This document shows, piece after piece, positions 27,601 through 36,815 of a stretch of 38,654 nucleotides of DNA. Position numbers and translations under genes: made by a program. The notes under the pieces are model-generated. The model was not told where the DNA came from. It did no database searches and saw only the letters and a list, made by a program, of their open reading frames with translations. Source of the stretch: Nitratireductor sp. (GTDB lineage Bacteria; Pseudomonadota; Alphaproteobacteria; Rhizobiales; Rhizobiaceae); assembly GCA_020441665.1 (NCBI GenBank), contig JAGRLT010000150.1:1-38654 (forward strand), in the 5' to 3' direction. Every line of letters starts with the position of its first letter. The stretch's first letter is position 1.

Positions 27601-27632
27601 ATGGGCTGCTCCTCTGGCAGCCCATTTTCTTT
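27601..27632 (+). terminator. Terminator after flp
   Basis: The stem ATGGGCTGC/GCAGCCCAT (27601-27609 with 27617-27625) has a 7-nt loop and is followed by TTTTCTTTG. It lies 44 bp past the flp stop. Confidence 0.88.
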
Positions 27633-27660
27633 GCGCCCGTCAGGGGTGACGGCAACGAAG

Positions 27661-27670
27661 TTAACGGCTT
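27661..27670 (+). promoter_or_regulatory. TTAACGGCTT box upstream of cpaA
   Basis: An exact copy of the ten bases upstream of flp, 61 bp before the cpaA start, in the 164-bp flp-cpaA gap. Confidence 0.4.
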
Positions 27671-27721
27671 TTTCACCTCGCCTTTCTAGCATGCGGGCAG
27701 CAGGCGAGAGATGTTCGACCG

Positions 27722-28243
27722 ATGTTTGAAATTGCCCTTCTTCTCTTTTTCCCGTTCCTCATGCTCTATGCCGCCTTTTCGGACATGGTCTCGATGACCA
27801 TCTCGAACAAGGTATCGCTGGCTCTGATAGCCGGCTTCGTTCTCTTCGCCTATCTCGGCGGCATGTCGCTGGAAAGCTTCGGGTGGCATTGGGCGATGTT
27901 CGCCCTCACGCTGCTGGCGGGGATCGGACTTTTTGCCGTCGGCCAGGCCGGCGGTGGCGATGTCAAGCTGATTGCGTCGACCGCGCTTTGGTTCGGCTGG
28001 GACTTCACGCTTCCCTATCTGCTGGTCGCATCGATCCTCGGCGCCCTGCTGACCCTTTTCCTGATCAATGCGCGTGGATTGATCATTCCCGACCGCATCG
28101 CGGGCATTGGCTGGATTGCCCGACTGCACCGCGCCGATGTCGGCATTCCCTATGGCATGGCGCTCGGTTTCGCCGCCCTCATCGTCTATCCGAACACTCC
28201 CTGGATGCAACATGCGCTCCATCTGGCAAGTCTCACCCCCTAG
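27722..28243 (+). CDS. cpaA: Flp prepilin peptidase CpaA/TadV
   Basis: Inner-membrane aspartic peptidase that removes the Flp and TadE leaders. The 173 residues lack the N-terminal methyltransferase domain found in classical PilD, as expected for CpaA. The catalytic Asp21 (AAFSDMVSM) and Asp80 in GQAGGGDVKL (75-83) are both present. About five to six transmembrane helices are visible. It is insulated by terminators on both sides and so is probably a separate unit. Confidence 0.95.
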   Translation: MFEIALLLFFPFLMLYAAFSDMVSMTISNKVSLALIAGFVLFAYLGGMSLESFGWHWAMFALTLLAGIGLFAVGQAGGGDVKLIASTALWFGWDFTLPYLLVASILGALLTLFLINARGLIIPDRIAGIGWIARLHRADVGIPYGMALGFAALIVYPNTPWMQHALHLASLTP

Positions 28244-28275
28244 GCCGCGGGCCGTATCTTTCATCGCACCGTACG

Positions 28276-28301
28276 GACCCGGCCCCGCCGGGTCTTTTTT
28301 T
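28276..28301 (+). terminator. Strong terminator after cpaA
   Basis: GACCCGGC (28276-28283), loop CCC, GCCGGGTC (28287-28294), then seven T (28295-28301). This is a textbook intrinsic terminator 33 bp past the stop. Confidence 0.95.
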
Positions 28302-28328
28302 GTTCGGGAGCGGGCGTTTCATCGCCTG

Positions 28329-28360
28329 TTAACCAAACGCGCTAGGGCGCCGTTAACCAT
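28329..28360 (+). promoter_or_regulatory. Paired CtrA-type boxes upstream of cpaB
   Basis: TTAACCAA (28329-28336) and a full TTAACCAT (28353-28360) lie in the 188-bp gap before cpaB, the second about 79 bp upstream of the ATG. The spacing is wider than the TTAA-N7-TTAA of a classical full site. They would control the cpaB-tadC operon. Confidence 0.5.
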
Positions 28361-28431
28361 AAGTACACCTTTGCCTGACAAAACTGTCTCCAAAGGGCGT
28401 GTCCCGGAATCGCTTTGTAGAGGGTAATGGC

Positions 28432-29250
28432 ATGAGAAAGGCACAATTACTGGCTTTGGCCGGAGCGCTGCTGGGCGCAGGCGGCGCAGGCTACCTCGCG
28501 CTCAGTCTGTCGACGCCGGAGCCGCAGCCCGTTGTGCAGCAACAGCCCGTGCCGACCATTCCGTCCGTCGATGTGCTGGTGGCATCGAACGACATTTCGA
28601 TGGGCACCAAGGTGACCGAGGATATGTTGCGCTGGCAGGAATGGCCGGAAAGCGGTGTCTCGGACGGCTTTGTCACCCGGAAGTCCTCGCCCGAGGCAAT
28701 GTCGGAAATGACCGGCTCGATTGCCCGGTCGACCATCTTCTCGGGCGAGCCGCTGCGTGCCAGCAAGCTGGTCCATACCGACCAGGGTTTCATGTCGGCA
28801 ATCCTGCCCAAGGGGCAGCGTGCGATTGCGACCAGCATCTCTACCGCGACATCGGCAGGCGGCTTCATCCTGCCCAACGACCGGGTCGATGTTCTGATGA
28901 CGCGCCGCCGCACGGGTGAGGGCGAAGAGGGCTTCACCACCGAAGTCATTCTGGAAAATGTTCGCGTTCTGGCGATCGACCAGACCATTCAGGAAAAGGA
29001 CGGCGAACAGGTCGTCGTCGGCGAGACCGCAACGCTGCAGCTCAATCCCAAGGAAGTCGAGATCCTGACCGTGGCCCAGCAGACGGCGGACCGCCTGTCG
29101 CTGGCCCTGCGTTCCATCGCCGATGCGAACGAAGTGCCGTCGAAACTGGCCGACCACCTGCTTGCCGGCGGGTCGGGAACCGTCCGCGTCATCCGCTACG
29201 GCAATGTAAAGGAATCCTTTGCGCCGCCGAAACCCAAAGAGGACGAATGA
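28432..29250 (+). CDS. cpaB: Flp pilus assembly protein CpaB/RcpC
   Basis: A 272-residue periplasmic protein with an N-terminal hydrophobic anchor (about 4-23), a Pro/Gln-rich linker (about 27-42) and a SAF domain (about 45-110; VLVASNDISMGTKVTEDML), then a beta-rich RcpC domain that supports the CpaC secretin. AGAGGG lies 8 nt upstream of ATG 28432, which decides against the earlier ATG at 28399. First gene of the long cpaB-tadC operon. Confidence 0.95.
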   Translation: MRKAQLLALAGALLGAGGAGYLALSLSTPEPQPVVQQQPVPTIPSVDVLVASNDISMGTKVTEDMLRWQEWPESGVSDGFVTRKSSPEAMSEMTGSIARSTIFSGEPLRASKLVHTDQGFMSAILPKGQRAIATSISTATSAGGFILPNDRVDVLMTRRRTGEGEEGFTTEVILENVRVLAIDQTIQEKDGEQVVVGETATLQLNPKEVEILTVAQQTADRLSLALRSIADANEVPSKLADHLLAGGSGTVRVIRYGNVKESFAPPKPKEDE

Positions 29251-29301
29251 TCGTCCGCACACATCATGTCCACCGACAAAGGCATCTTCGAGGGTAAGAC
29301 C

Positions 29302-30825
29302 ATGCGTAGCACAATCACAAACGGGTTTCGGGCCTTGGCGCTGTCGACGATGATCGCGGTGCCCGGAGCATCGCTCGCCACACCGGCGATGGCCGCCGCC
29401 GCCAAGAACTATGTGAAGATTTCGCAGAATGCGATCGGCCACACGCGCGCGCTGAAGCTCGGCCTCAACAAGTCGATGGTCATCGATCTGCCGGACGATG
29501 CCCACGACATCCTGGTCGCCAACCCGGAAGTCGCCGATGCGGTCACCCGGACCTCGCGCCGGATCTACGTCTTTGCCAAACAGGTCGGGGAAACCAACAT
29601 CTTCATCTTCGACCGCAACGGCAACCAGCTCGTCTCGCTGGACCTGGCGATCGAGCGGGATGTGGCGGGTCTCGAAAAATATATCGAGAAATACATCCGC
29701 GGCGCCGATGTCACCGTTGAAATCGTCAACGACAACATCATCCTGACCGGCACCGTTCCGACTCCCCAGGATTCGGTCAAGGCGGTGCAGCTGGCGCAGA
29801 TATTCGTCCGCGGCGGCGAGGCCACGACACCGCCCTCGGGCAGCGCCAGTTCCCTGCCGGGCGGCGGTACCTTCATCTCCTTCGGTCAGGACGAAACCCG
29901 CGAATCGACCATCGTGAACCTGCTGACCATCGATGCCGAGGACCAGGTCTCCCTGAAGGTCACGGTCGCCGAGATCCAGCGCAACGTCGTCAAGCAGTTG
30001 GGCATCGACCTGTTGTCGTCTCTGTCGATCGGCGGCCTTGCCACCCAGCTCATCACCGACAACCCGATGGGGCTTGGCAAGGTCGGCTCCTCCAGCAGGA
30101 TCAACAATTCCTACAGCCATGGCGATTTCGACTTCAGTTCGACCCTTCGGGCGCTCGATCAGGCCGGCGTCATGCGCACGCTCGCCGAGCCCACGCTGAC
30201 GGCGATTTCCGGCGAGGCGGCGACGTTCAATGTCGGCGGTGAATACCGCATTGCCTCGGGCAAGAGCGATAACGGCACCGATGTCACCTATGAGGTCGAG
30301 ACCGTGGAGTACGGAATTTCGCTCGGCTTCAAGCCGGTGGTCCTGTCGCCCGGCCGCATCAGCCTCAACATCCAGACCGAGGTTTCGGAACCGACCAATG
30401 AGGGCAATTTCGCTATTCCCCGCGGTGGTGTCGAGGCGGTGACCTATCCGGGTATCCGCCGCCGCCGCGCCGAGACCACCGTCGAACTGCCCTCCGGCGG
30501 CTCCATGGTGATCGCCGGCCTGATCAAGGACGACGTTCGCCAGGTGGTCAGCGGCTTTCCGGGCCTGGGCAAGATCCCGATCATCGGAACCCTGTTCAGA
30601 AGCCGCGAATTTCAGCGCTTCGAAAGCGAGCTGGTCATCATCGTGACGCCCTATCTGGTGCGCCCGGTGGCCCGCCATCAGCTCGCCCGCCCCGACGACA
30701 ATTTTCAGGCGGTCACTGACGGTGCCGGAATTTTCCTCGGCCGCGTCAACCAGATCTACGGCACCGCCAGCGGCCAGATGCCTGCCGGTCAATACCGCGG
30801 CAATCCCGGCTTTATCCTGAGATGA
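29302..30825 (+). CDS. cpaC: Flp pilus outer-membrane secretin CpaC/RcpA
   Basis: Forms the outer-membrane channel for the pilus. The 507-residue protein has a signal peptide (about 1-32), the N-terminal BON-like domain (about 45-120; IDLPDDAHDILVANPEVAD, then IFIFDRNGNQLVSL), a second N-domain (about 125-185) and the C-terminal secretin pore (about 215-480) with LAEPTLTAISGEAATFNVGG and GGSMVIAGLI. GAGGG precedes ATG 29302. It starts 51 bp after cpaB. The N-domain resembles the free-standing protein encoded at 26525-27007. Confidence 0.96.
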   Translation: MRSTITNGFRALALSTMIAVPGASLATPAMAAAAKNYVKISQNAIGHTRALKLGLNKSMVIDLPDDAHDILVANPEVADAVTRTSRRIYVFAKQVGETNIFIFDRNGNQLVSLDLAIERDVAGLEKYIEKYIRGADVTVEIVNDNIILTGTVPTPQDSVKAVQLAQIFVRGGEATTPPSGSASSLPGGGTFISFGQDETRESTIVNLLTIDAEDQVSLKVTVAEIQRNVVKQLGIDLLSSLSIGGLATQLITDNPMGLGKVGSSSRINNSYSHGDFDFSSTLRALDQAGVMRTLAEPTLTAISGEAATFNVGGEYRIASGKSDNGTDVTYEVETVEYGISLGFKPVVLSPGRISLNIQTEVSEPTNEGNFAIPRGGVEAVTYPGIRRRRAETTVELPSGGSMVIAGLIKDDVRQVVSGFPGLGKIPIIGTLFRSREFQRFESELVIIVTPYLVRPVARHQLARPDDNFQAVTDGAGIFLGRVNQIYGTASGQMPAGQYRGNPGFILR

Positions 30826-30851
30826 TGGAAGGACTGTACGGAGTGACAAAG

Positions 30852-31568
30852 ATGAAGAAGTTCGAGCTTTCCCAGTCTTCCGCCCGCCATGGCACGGGAC
30901 CGGCGCAGCGCCGCTGCTCGGGCGTCGCAATGGCTGCCCTGGCGGCCTCGATGTTGACCGGCTGCGCGGCCTATCGCGACCAGACCGCCACCGGATCGAT
31001 CCCCGATGACTATCGCAACCGCCATCCGATCATCGTATCGGAAAGCGAAACCGCGCAGGACATCGTCATCCCGCGCAACCTGCGCAAATTGTCGCCGCGC
31101 GACCGCGACATCGTCCGCAGCATGGCGACCAACTTCAAGCATTCCGGTGCGAAGACGCTGGCGCTGCTGATCCCGGCGGGCTCGGCGAACGAACATGCCG
31201 CGCGGCTGGCGGCGAGCCAGGCCGTCGACGAAATGACCTCGGCGGGCGTGACCGCGAGCCAGATCTCCATCCGCCACTATGAGGCCGCGGGCTATGGCGA
31301 AGCGGCGACGCTTCGCATCGTCTATACCGACCTCGTCGCCGGCCTTGCCACCGAATGCGGCCAGTGGGATCGCGATCTGCTTCAGACCGCCGACAACACC
31401 AATTACAGCAATTTCGGCTGCGCCACCCAGAACAACCTGGCGCAGATGATCGCCAATCCGTCAGACCTCCTGTCGCCGCGCGCGATGTCGCAGATCGATT
31501 CGACCAAGCGCACCCTGGTGATCGAGGATTGGCGGGAGACCTCGACATCGCTCACCAGCGGCCTCTAG
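30852..31568 (+). CDS. cpaD: Flp pilus lipoprotein CpaD
   Basis: A 238-residue outer-membrane lipoprotein needed for CpaC assembly. The signal peptide ends in the lipobox LTGC, with Cys38 as the acylated residue. After a disordered TATGSIPDDYRNRHPI segment comes the CpaD core (about 65-220), with EDW near the C-terminus. ATG 30852 is chosen because GGAG lies just upstream and the lipobox is then at the usual distance. Upstream in-frame ATGs at 30822 and 30825 would overlap the cpaC stop and add residues before the signal peptide. Confidence 0.9.
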   Translation: MKKFELSQSSARHGTGPAQRRCSGVAMAALAASMLTGCAAYRDQTATGSIPDDYRNRHPIIVSESETAQDIVIPRNLRKLSPRDRDIVRSMATNFKHSGAKTLALLIPAGSANEHAARLAASQAVDEMTSAGVTASQISIRHYEAAGYGEAATLRIVYTDLVAGLATECGQWDRDLLQTADNTNYSNFGCATQNNLAQMIANPSDLLSPRAMSQIDSTKRTLVIEDWRETSTSLTSGL

Positions 31569-31617
31569 GCGAGGCTGAGAGCTTCAAGACCACTCAGTAC
31601 TGTATCGGGAAATCAGC

Positions 31618-32916
31618 ATGTCTAACCAGTTGCAAGAGGACTACGATTTTCAGGAGCGCGACGTTTCCGCCGGGCATCCGGTATCCGGTGACCTGAACAA
31701 GGTTAGGCTCGTCCCGAGGATTACCGTCCAGGCGTTCTGCGAAACCGAGATCGTTTCGCAGACGATCGAGATGACGGCCAATGACCGGCGCATGGCGCGT
31801 GCCAAGGTCAAGGTGCTCAGCGGCGGCCTTGCCTCGGCGGTGGAATATTTCCAGCCGGCGCCGACGCCCAATCTGACCATCATCGAATCCAGCCTTGCCG
31901 GCGAGGAACTGATGACCGGCCTCGGTCGGCTTGCCGAAGTCTGCGACATGGATACCAAGGTGATCGTTATCGGCCATCGCAACGATATCCAGATCTATCG
32001 CGAACTGGTCGCCAACGGCGTTTCCGACTATCTCGTCGCGCCGCTGTCCATGGCCGACCTGATGTCGGCGATCTCCGACATCTTCATCGATCCCGAACAG
32101 GGCCCGCTCGGCCGGGTGATGGCATTCATCGGCGCCAAGGGCGGCGTCGGCTCATCGACCATCTGTCACAATGTGGCCTGGACGATTTCGAGCCGCTACC
32201 GCAATGACGTCATCCTGTCGGATTTCGATCTTGCCTTCGGCACCGCCAACATCAACCTCGATCAGGATCCGCCCCAGGGGATCGCCGAGGCGGTCTATTC
32301 GCCCGATCGCATGGATGACATCCTGCTCGATCGCCTGTTGGCCAAATGCGCCGATCATCTCAACCTGCTGGCGGCACCCTCGACGCTCGACCGTACCTAT
32401 GACTTCACCCAGGACGCCTTCAACAACATCATCGAGGTGGCCCAGAAGTCCTCGCCGGTGGTCATTGTCGATCTTCCTCACCAGTGGACGGCCTGGACCA
32501 GGCAGGTCCTGTCGCTTGCCGACGAGATCGTGATCACCGCGACGCCGGAGCTCGCCAATCTGCGCAACGCCAAGAACCTGATCGACAAGCTCGCCGAACT
32601 GCGGCCAAACGATGCGAAGCCGAAGCTGGTGATGAACCAGGTCGGTGTGCCCAAGCGGCCGGAAATCAGCGTTGCCGACTTCGTCAAGCCGCTCGACATC
32701 CAGCCCGCCGCGATCATTCCGTTCGACCCCGCCATCTTCGGCATGGCGTCCAACAACGGGCAGATGATTGCCGAGGCGGATCCGAAGAGCCAGATCGGCC
32801 AGAGCTTCGAGTTCATCGCCCAGCTGGTCACCGGCAAGGCGGAACTCAAGGTCGAGAAGAAGGGCGGCCTTGGACTGCTGTCGAAACTGAAGCTCGGAAA
32901 GAAGAAGTCGGCCTGA
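31618..32916 (+). CDS. cpaE: CpaE/TadZ polar localisation ATPase
   Basis: Places the pilus machine at the pole. The 432-residue protein has a phosphate-less receiver-like domain (about 50-160, with LTIIESSLAGEELM and VSDYLVAPLSMADLM) and a MinD/ParA-type ATPase domain with AKGGVGSST (about 174-182), then SDFDLAFGTANINLD and the membrane-proximal DLPHQWTAWTRQVL region. The extra Lys- and Gly-rich C-terminal tail ends in a basic run. GGGAA precedes the ATG. Within the operon, it is 49 bp after cpaD. Confidence 0.95.
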   Translation: MSNQLQEDYDFQERDVSAGHPVSGDLNKVRLVPRITVQAFCETEIVSQTIEMTANDRRMARAKVKVLSGGLASAVEYFQPAPTPNLTIIESSLAGEELMTGLGRLAEVCDMDTKVIVIGHRNDIQIYRELVANGVSDYLVAPLSMADLMSAISDIFIDPEQGPLGRVMAFIGAKGGVGSSTICHNVAWTISSRYRNDVILSDFDLAFGTANINLDQDPPQGIAEAVYSPDRMDDILLDRLLAKCADHLNLLAAPSTLDRTYDFTQDAFNNIIEVAQKSSPVVIVDLPHQWTAWTRQVLSLADEIVITATPELANLRNAKNLIDKLAELRPNDAKPKLVMNQVGVPKRPEISVADFVKPLDIQPAAIIPFDPAIFGMASNNGQMIAEADPKSQIGQSFEFIAQLVTGKAELKVEKKGGLGLLSKLKLGKKKSA

Positions 32917-32948
32917 GACGGGCCAGTCAAGGATCTAGGGGATAGCAC

Positions 32949-34442
32949 ATGTTCGGCAAGCGTGGAGGAGCTCAAGGCGCATCGAGTGGCGATTTCAATG
33001 CGCCGCCCACCGCACCTGCACTCGAAAAGGCCGATGCGATCGGTAAGCCGCCCGCGCCGCCGAGCCCTCAGGCCGCGGTTTCCGCGGCCGCCATTCAGCG
33101 TGTCGAAAAGGCGGTCGCCAAGCCTCCGGCGCCGCCCAAGCCGGTGATGAAGGAAAAGAGCGAGGAATATTACGACACCAAGTCGAGCGTGTTCACCGCT
33201 CTGATCGATACCATCGATCTCGGTCAGCTTTCGCGCATGGAGCCTGACGCGGCGCGCGAGGAAATCCGCGACATCGTCAACGACATCATCTCGATCAAGA
33301 ACCTTGCGATGTCGATTTCCGAGCAGGAGGAACTGCTCGAGGACATCTGCAACGACGTGCTCGGCTACGGCCCGCTCGAGCCGCTGCTCGCCCGCGACGA
33401 CATCGCCGATATCATGATCAACGGCGCCAAGCAGACCTTCATCGAGGTCAACGGCAAGGTCGAGCAGGCCGGCATCCGCTTCCGCGACAATTCTCAGCTG
33501 ATGAACATCTGCCAGCGGATCGTCAGCCAGGTCGGCCGCCGTGTCGATGAATCGAGCCCGATCTGCGACGCCCGTCTGCCCGACGGCTCCCGCGTCAACG
33601 TCATTGCGCCGCCGCTCGCCATCGACGGTCCCGCGCTCACCATTCGTAAGTTCAAGAAGGACAAGCTGACCCTCGATCAGCTGGTCAAGTTCGGCGCCAT
33701 CACCCCGGAAGGCGCGGCGGTGCTGCAGATCATCGGCCGGGTGCGCTGTAACGTGGTGATCTCCGGCGGTACCGGTTCGGGCAAGACCACCCTTCTCAAC
33801 TGCCTGACGGCCTATATCGACGCCGACGAACGGATCATCACCTGCGAAGACTCCGCCGAACTTCAGCTGCAGCAGCCGCATGTCGTACGGCTTGAAACCC
33901 GCCCGCCCAACATCGAGGGCGAGGGCGAAATTACCATGCGCGACCTGGTCAAGAACTGCCTGCGTATGCGTCCAGAACGCATCATCGTCGGCGAAGTCCG
34001 TGGCCCTGAGGTGTTCGACCTCCTCCAGGCCATGAACACCGGCCACGATGGTTCGATGGGAACGATCCACGCCAACAGCCCGCGCGAGTGCCTGAGCCGT
34101 ATGGAATCGATGATCGCCATGGGCGGCTTTTCGCTTCCCGCCAAGACCGTGCGCGAGATCATTTCCGGGTCGGTCGACGTGGTGGTGCAGGCGGCGCGTC
34201 TGCGCGATGGCTCCCGCCGTATCACCCACATCACCGAAGTCATCGGCATGGAGGGTGACGTGATCATCACCCAGGACCTGATGAAGTATGAAATGGTGGG
34301 CGAGGACGCCAATGGCAAGATCATCGGCGAGCACCGGTCCACCGGGATCGGCCGGCCGAATTTCTGGGATCGCGCCCGCTATTACGGCGAGGACCGGCGC
34401 CTTGCCGCCGCGCTCGACGCCATGGAAAAGACAGCCCCCTAA
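32949..34442 (+). CDS. cpaF: CpaF/TadA secretion ATPase
   Basis: The hexameric type II/IV secretion-type ATPase that powers Flp pilus assembly. The 497 residues begin with a Pro/Ala-rich, probably disordered segment (1-65), followed by the N-terminal domain and the RecA core. Walker [10 protein letters not shown] is at about 273-281; the Asp box, [20 protein letters not shown] (Walker B) and [14 protein letters not shown] (His box) follow. It sits 32 bp after cpaE and before tadB, the standard order. No key residue is missing. Confidence 0.96.
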   Translation: MFGKRGGAQGASSGDFNAPPTAPALEKADAIGKPPAPPSPQAAVSAAAIQRVEKAVAKPPAPPKPVMKEKSEEYYDTKSSVFTALIDTIDLGQLSRMEPDAAREEIRDIVNDIISIKNLAMSISEQEELLEDICNDVLGYGPLEPLLARDDIADIMINGAKQTFIEVNGKVEQAGIRFRDNSQLMNICQRIVSQVGRRVDESSPICDARLPDGSRVNVIAPPLAIDGPALTIRKFKKDKLTLDQLVKFGAITPEGAAVLQIIGRVRCNVVISGGTGSGKTTLLNCLTAYIDADERIITCEDSAELQLQQPHVVRLETRPPNIEGEGEITMRDLVKNCLRMRPERIIVGEVRGPEVFDLLQAMNTGHDGSMGTIHANSPRECLSRMESMIAMGGFSLPAKTVREIISGSVDVVVQAARLRDGSRRITHITEVIGMEGDVIITQDLMKYEMVGEDANGKIIGEHRSTGIGRPNFWDRARYYGEDRRLAAALDAMEKTAP

Positions 34443-34454
34443 GGAGACGCCCGC

Positions 34455-35465
34455 GTGTTTGGTCTTGATACGATTGTGCTTGCCATCATCGGCCTGGCCG
34501 CGTTGTCCGCGGCCGCCCTGGGCTATGGCGTGCTGTACAGCCGGATCGAGGGCGAACGCAAAACACAGAGCCGCTTCAAACGCGTCAAATCGCCCGAAAC
34601 CGACCGGTCCAAGGCAACGGCGGCGCGCGACAGGCTCAATGAGGTCAACAAGCGGCGCAAGTCCGTCCAGGATTCGCTCAAGACTCTGGAAGAAAAGAAC
34701 AAGGAAAACGACCGCCGCAACTCTCCGCCCCTGAAGGACCGGATATCCCAGGCCGGGTTGAGCCTTTCGGTCCGGCAGTTTTACGTGCTCTCGGTCATTC
34801 TCGGCCTGGTGGCGGGCCTGTTTGCCTTCATCGCCTATGGCAGCGCCTACGTGGCGGGCGGCGTCATGGTCATTTTCGGCGCCGGGGTGCCGCGCTGGAT
34901 CATCGGCTTCCTGCGCAGCCGCCGCATGAAGGCGTTTCTGAGCGAGTTCCCGAACGCGCTCGACATCATGGTGCGGTCGATCAAGTCCGGTCTGCCGCTC
35001 AACGACGCCATCCGGATGATCTCGTCCGAAGGCCAGGAGCCGGTCCGCACCGAGTTCAAGCGTATCGTCGAGGCCCAGCAGATGGGTCTGAATGTGCCGG
35101 AAGCCTGCGCCCGGCTCTACAGCCGCATCCCGCTCGCGGAAGCGAATTTCTTCGCCATCGTCATTGCCATCCAGGCCCAGGCCGGCGGCAACCTTTCCGA
35201 AGCGCTGGGCAACCTGTCCCGGGTGCTGCGCGACCGCAAGAAAATGAAGGCCAAGATCAATGCGCTGTCGATGGAGGCCAAGGCGTCCGCCGTGATCATC
35301 GGCGCCCTGCCGTTCATCGTGGCGTTCCTCGTGTATCTCACGTCGCCCGAGTACATCATGATCCTCTTCACCGACAGCCGCGGCCATCTCATTCTCGGCG
35401 CGTCGGCGATCTGGATGTCGATCGGCATTCTGGTGATGCGCAACATGATCAATTTCGACATCTAG
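34455..35465 (+). CDS. tadB: Flp pilus inner-membrane platform protein TadB
   Basis: A GspF-like platform protein that couples the CpaF motor to pilin export. GTG start at 34455 with AAGGAG 8 nt upstream. The 336-residue protein starts with a transmembrane helix (about 5-26), then a long charged helical linker (about 30-90, Lys/Arg/Glu-rich), then the hydrophobic segments of the T2SSF domain (about 170-300) including MVRSIKSGLPLNDAIRMISS and a final helix pair. It pairs with TadC, encoded 15 bp downstream. Confidence 0.93.
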   Translation: MFGLDTIVLAIIGLAALSAAALGYGVLYSRIEGERKTQSRFKRVKSPETDRSKATAARDRLNEVNKRRKSVQDSLKTLEEKNKENDRRNSPPLKDRISQAGLSLSVRQFYVLSVILGLVAGLFAFIAYGSAYVAGGVMVIFGAGVPRWIIGFLRSRRMKAFLSEFPNALDIMVRSIKSGLPLNDAIRMISSEGQEPVRTEFKRIVEAQQMGLNVPEACARLYSRIPLAEANFFAIVIAIQAQAGGNLSEALGNLSRVLRDRKKMKAKINALSMEAKASAVIIGALPFIVAFLVYLTSPEYIMILFTDSRGHLILGASAIWMSIGILVMRNMINFDI

Positions 35466-35479
35466 GCAGGGACCAAGCC

Positions 35480-36490
35480 ATGCTATCCGATATCGCGTCG
35501 TCCCTCACCGATCCGGCCTACCTGATCCCCATCCTGGTCTCGGTGGCGGTGTTCGCCACCCTGTTTACCGTCATGGCGCCCTATTTCGAGCGCAGCGATC
35601 TCGAGTCGCGGATGAAGTCGGCCGCCCTCGAGCGCGATGAAATCCGCGCCAGGGAACGCGCCCGCCTCAATGCCGAACAGTCGCGGGCCGGCGAAAAATC
35701 CGCCGGCCTCCGGTCCCGCGACAACGCCTCCGTGCGCGGTATTGTCGACCAGCTCAACCTGAAAAAGGCGCTCGCCGATGACGCAACGGTGGCCAAGCTG
35801 CGCGCGGCCGGCTACCGCACCCAGTATGCGCTCAACATGTTCCTTCTGGCGCGCTTCGTGCTGCCGTTCATCTTCTTCGCCGCAGCCGTCGTCTACGTGT
35901 TCGTGCTGGAAAACCTGACCGACAAGCCGACGACGGTGCGCATCCTCGCCTGTATCGTCGGAGCCTATGTCGGCTTCTACACGCCCAACCTGTTTGTCTC
36001 CAACCAGTCGAAAAAGCGCCAGGGCTCCATCAAGCTCGCCTGGCCAGATGCCCTCGACCTGATGCTCATCTGCGTTGAATCGGGCGTATCGATCGAGGCG
36101 GCGATGAAGCGTGTCGCCGAGGAAATCGCCGTGCAGTCCACGGCGCTCGCCGAGGAGTTCCTGCTGACCACCGCCGAATTGTCCTATCTCCAGGACCGGC
36201 GCGTGGCGTTCGAAAACCTCGGCAACAGGACCGGCCTCGAGGCTGTCAAATCGGTCACCCAGGCGCTGATCCAGTCCGAGCGCTACGGCACGCCGATCGC
36301 GCAGGCCTTGCGGGTTCTGGCCCAGGAAAGCCGCGACGCGCGCATGACCGAGGCCGAAAAGAAGGCCGCGGCGCTGCCGCCCAAGCTCACCGTGCCGATG
36401 ATCCTGTTCTTCCTGCCGGTGTTGATCGGCGTGATCCTCGGCCCAGCCGCGATCCAGGTGATGGACAATTTCTCCAACGGCGCGCCGTAA
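35480..36490 (+). CDS. tadC: Flp pilus inner-membrane platform protein TadC
   Basis: Second GspF-type platform protein, 336 residues and a paralogue of TadB. It has a hydrophobic N-terminal helix, a charged linker (about 35-95, ESRMKSAALERDEIRARERA), then the T2SSF domain with DALDLMLICVESGVSIEAAM and the C-terminal hydrophobic helices. Last gene of the plus-strand pilus operon. A 325-bp gap with a repeat follows. Confidence 0.93.
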   Translation: MLSDIASSLTDPAYLIPILVSVAVFATLFTVMAPYFERSDLESRMKSAALERDEIRARERARLNAEQSRAGEKSAGLRSRDNASVRGIVDQLNLKKALADDATVAKLRAAGYRTQYALNMFLLARFVLPFIFFAAAVVYVFVLENLTDKPTTVRILACIVGAYVGFYTPNLFVSNQSKKRQGSIKLAWPDALDLMLICVESGVSIEAAMKRVAEEIAVQSTALAEEFLLTTAELSYLQDRRVAFENLGNRTGLEAVKSVTQALIQSERYGTPIAQALRVLAQESRDARMTEAEKKAAALPPKLTVPMILFFLPVLIGVILGPAAIQVMDNFSNGAP

Positions 36491-36556
36491 CCCGCCGCAG
36501 CACCTTCAAGGGCCGGCAACGCCTCGGTAGCGCGCCCTAGAGCGCCCTTTGATTCT

Positions 36557-36606
36557 AGAGCATCTTGTCTGCAAACAGACGATTCCGCCTGATTGCAGGA
36601 TGCTCT
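36557..36606. repeat. 50-bp palindromic intergenic repeat
   Basis: AGAGCATC (36557-36564) and GATGCTCT (36599-36606) are perfect 8-bp arms. Inside are a nested GTCTG-CAAA-CAGAC hairpin and a degenerate TTGCA arm. Similar AGAGCAT-anchored dispersed palindromes are frequent between genes of Rhizobiales. The rest of the 325-bp gap (36491-36815) shows no convincing gene; a 72-codon minus-strand open frame runs through the repeat. Confidence 0.65.
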
Positions 36607-36815
36607 GGCGCGTGGCCAGCACAAGGAACGGGGGAATGGCCGGGCTCGTGACCTTGTGAAGACGACAATCAGCATGCGCCGCTGTCGGTGACACCAACAC
36701 CTGACCGCCGGTCAACGAAGCCAACCGGCGGACACATTGATCGAGAATATGGCATAGGGGGTGTTGGTTTGCCGCTCGAAATTCGGGGGCGCGGCGAGCC
36801 GCTGCGCGCTGGCCT

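Noticed and set aside
36506-36724. 72-codon minus-strand open frame between tadC and tadD
   Set aside because: It runs through the palindromic repeat, has no ribosome-binding sequence, and shows no recognisable family.
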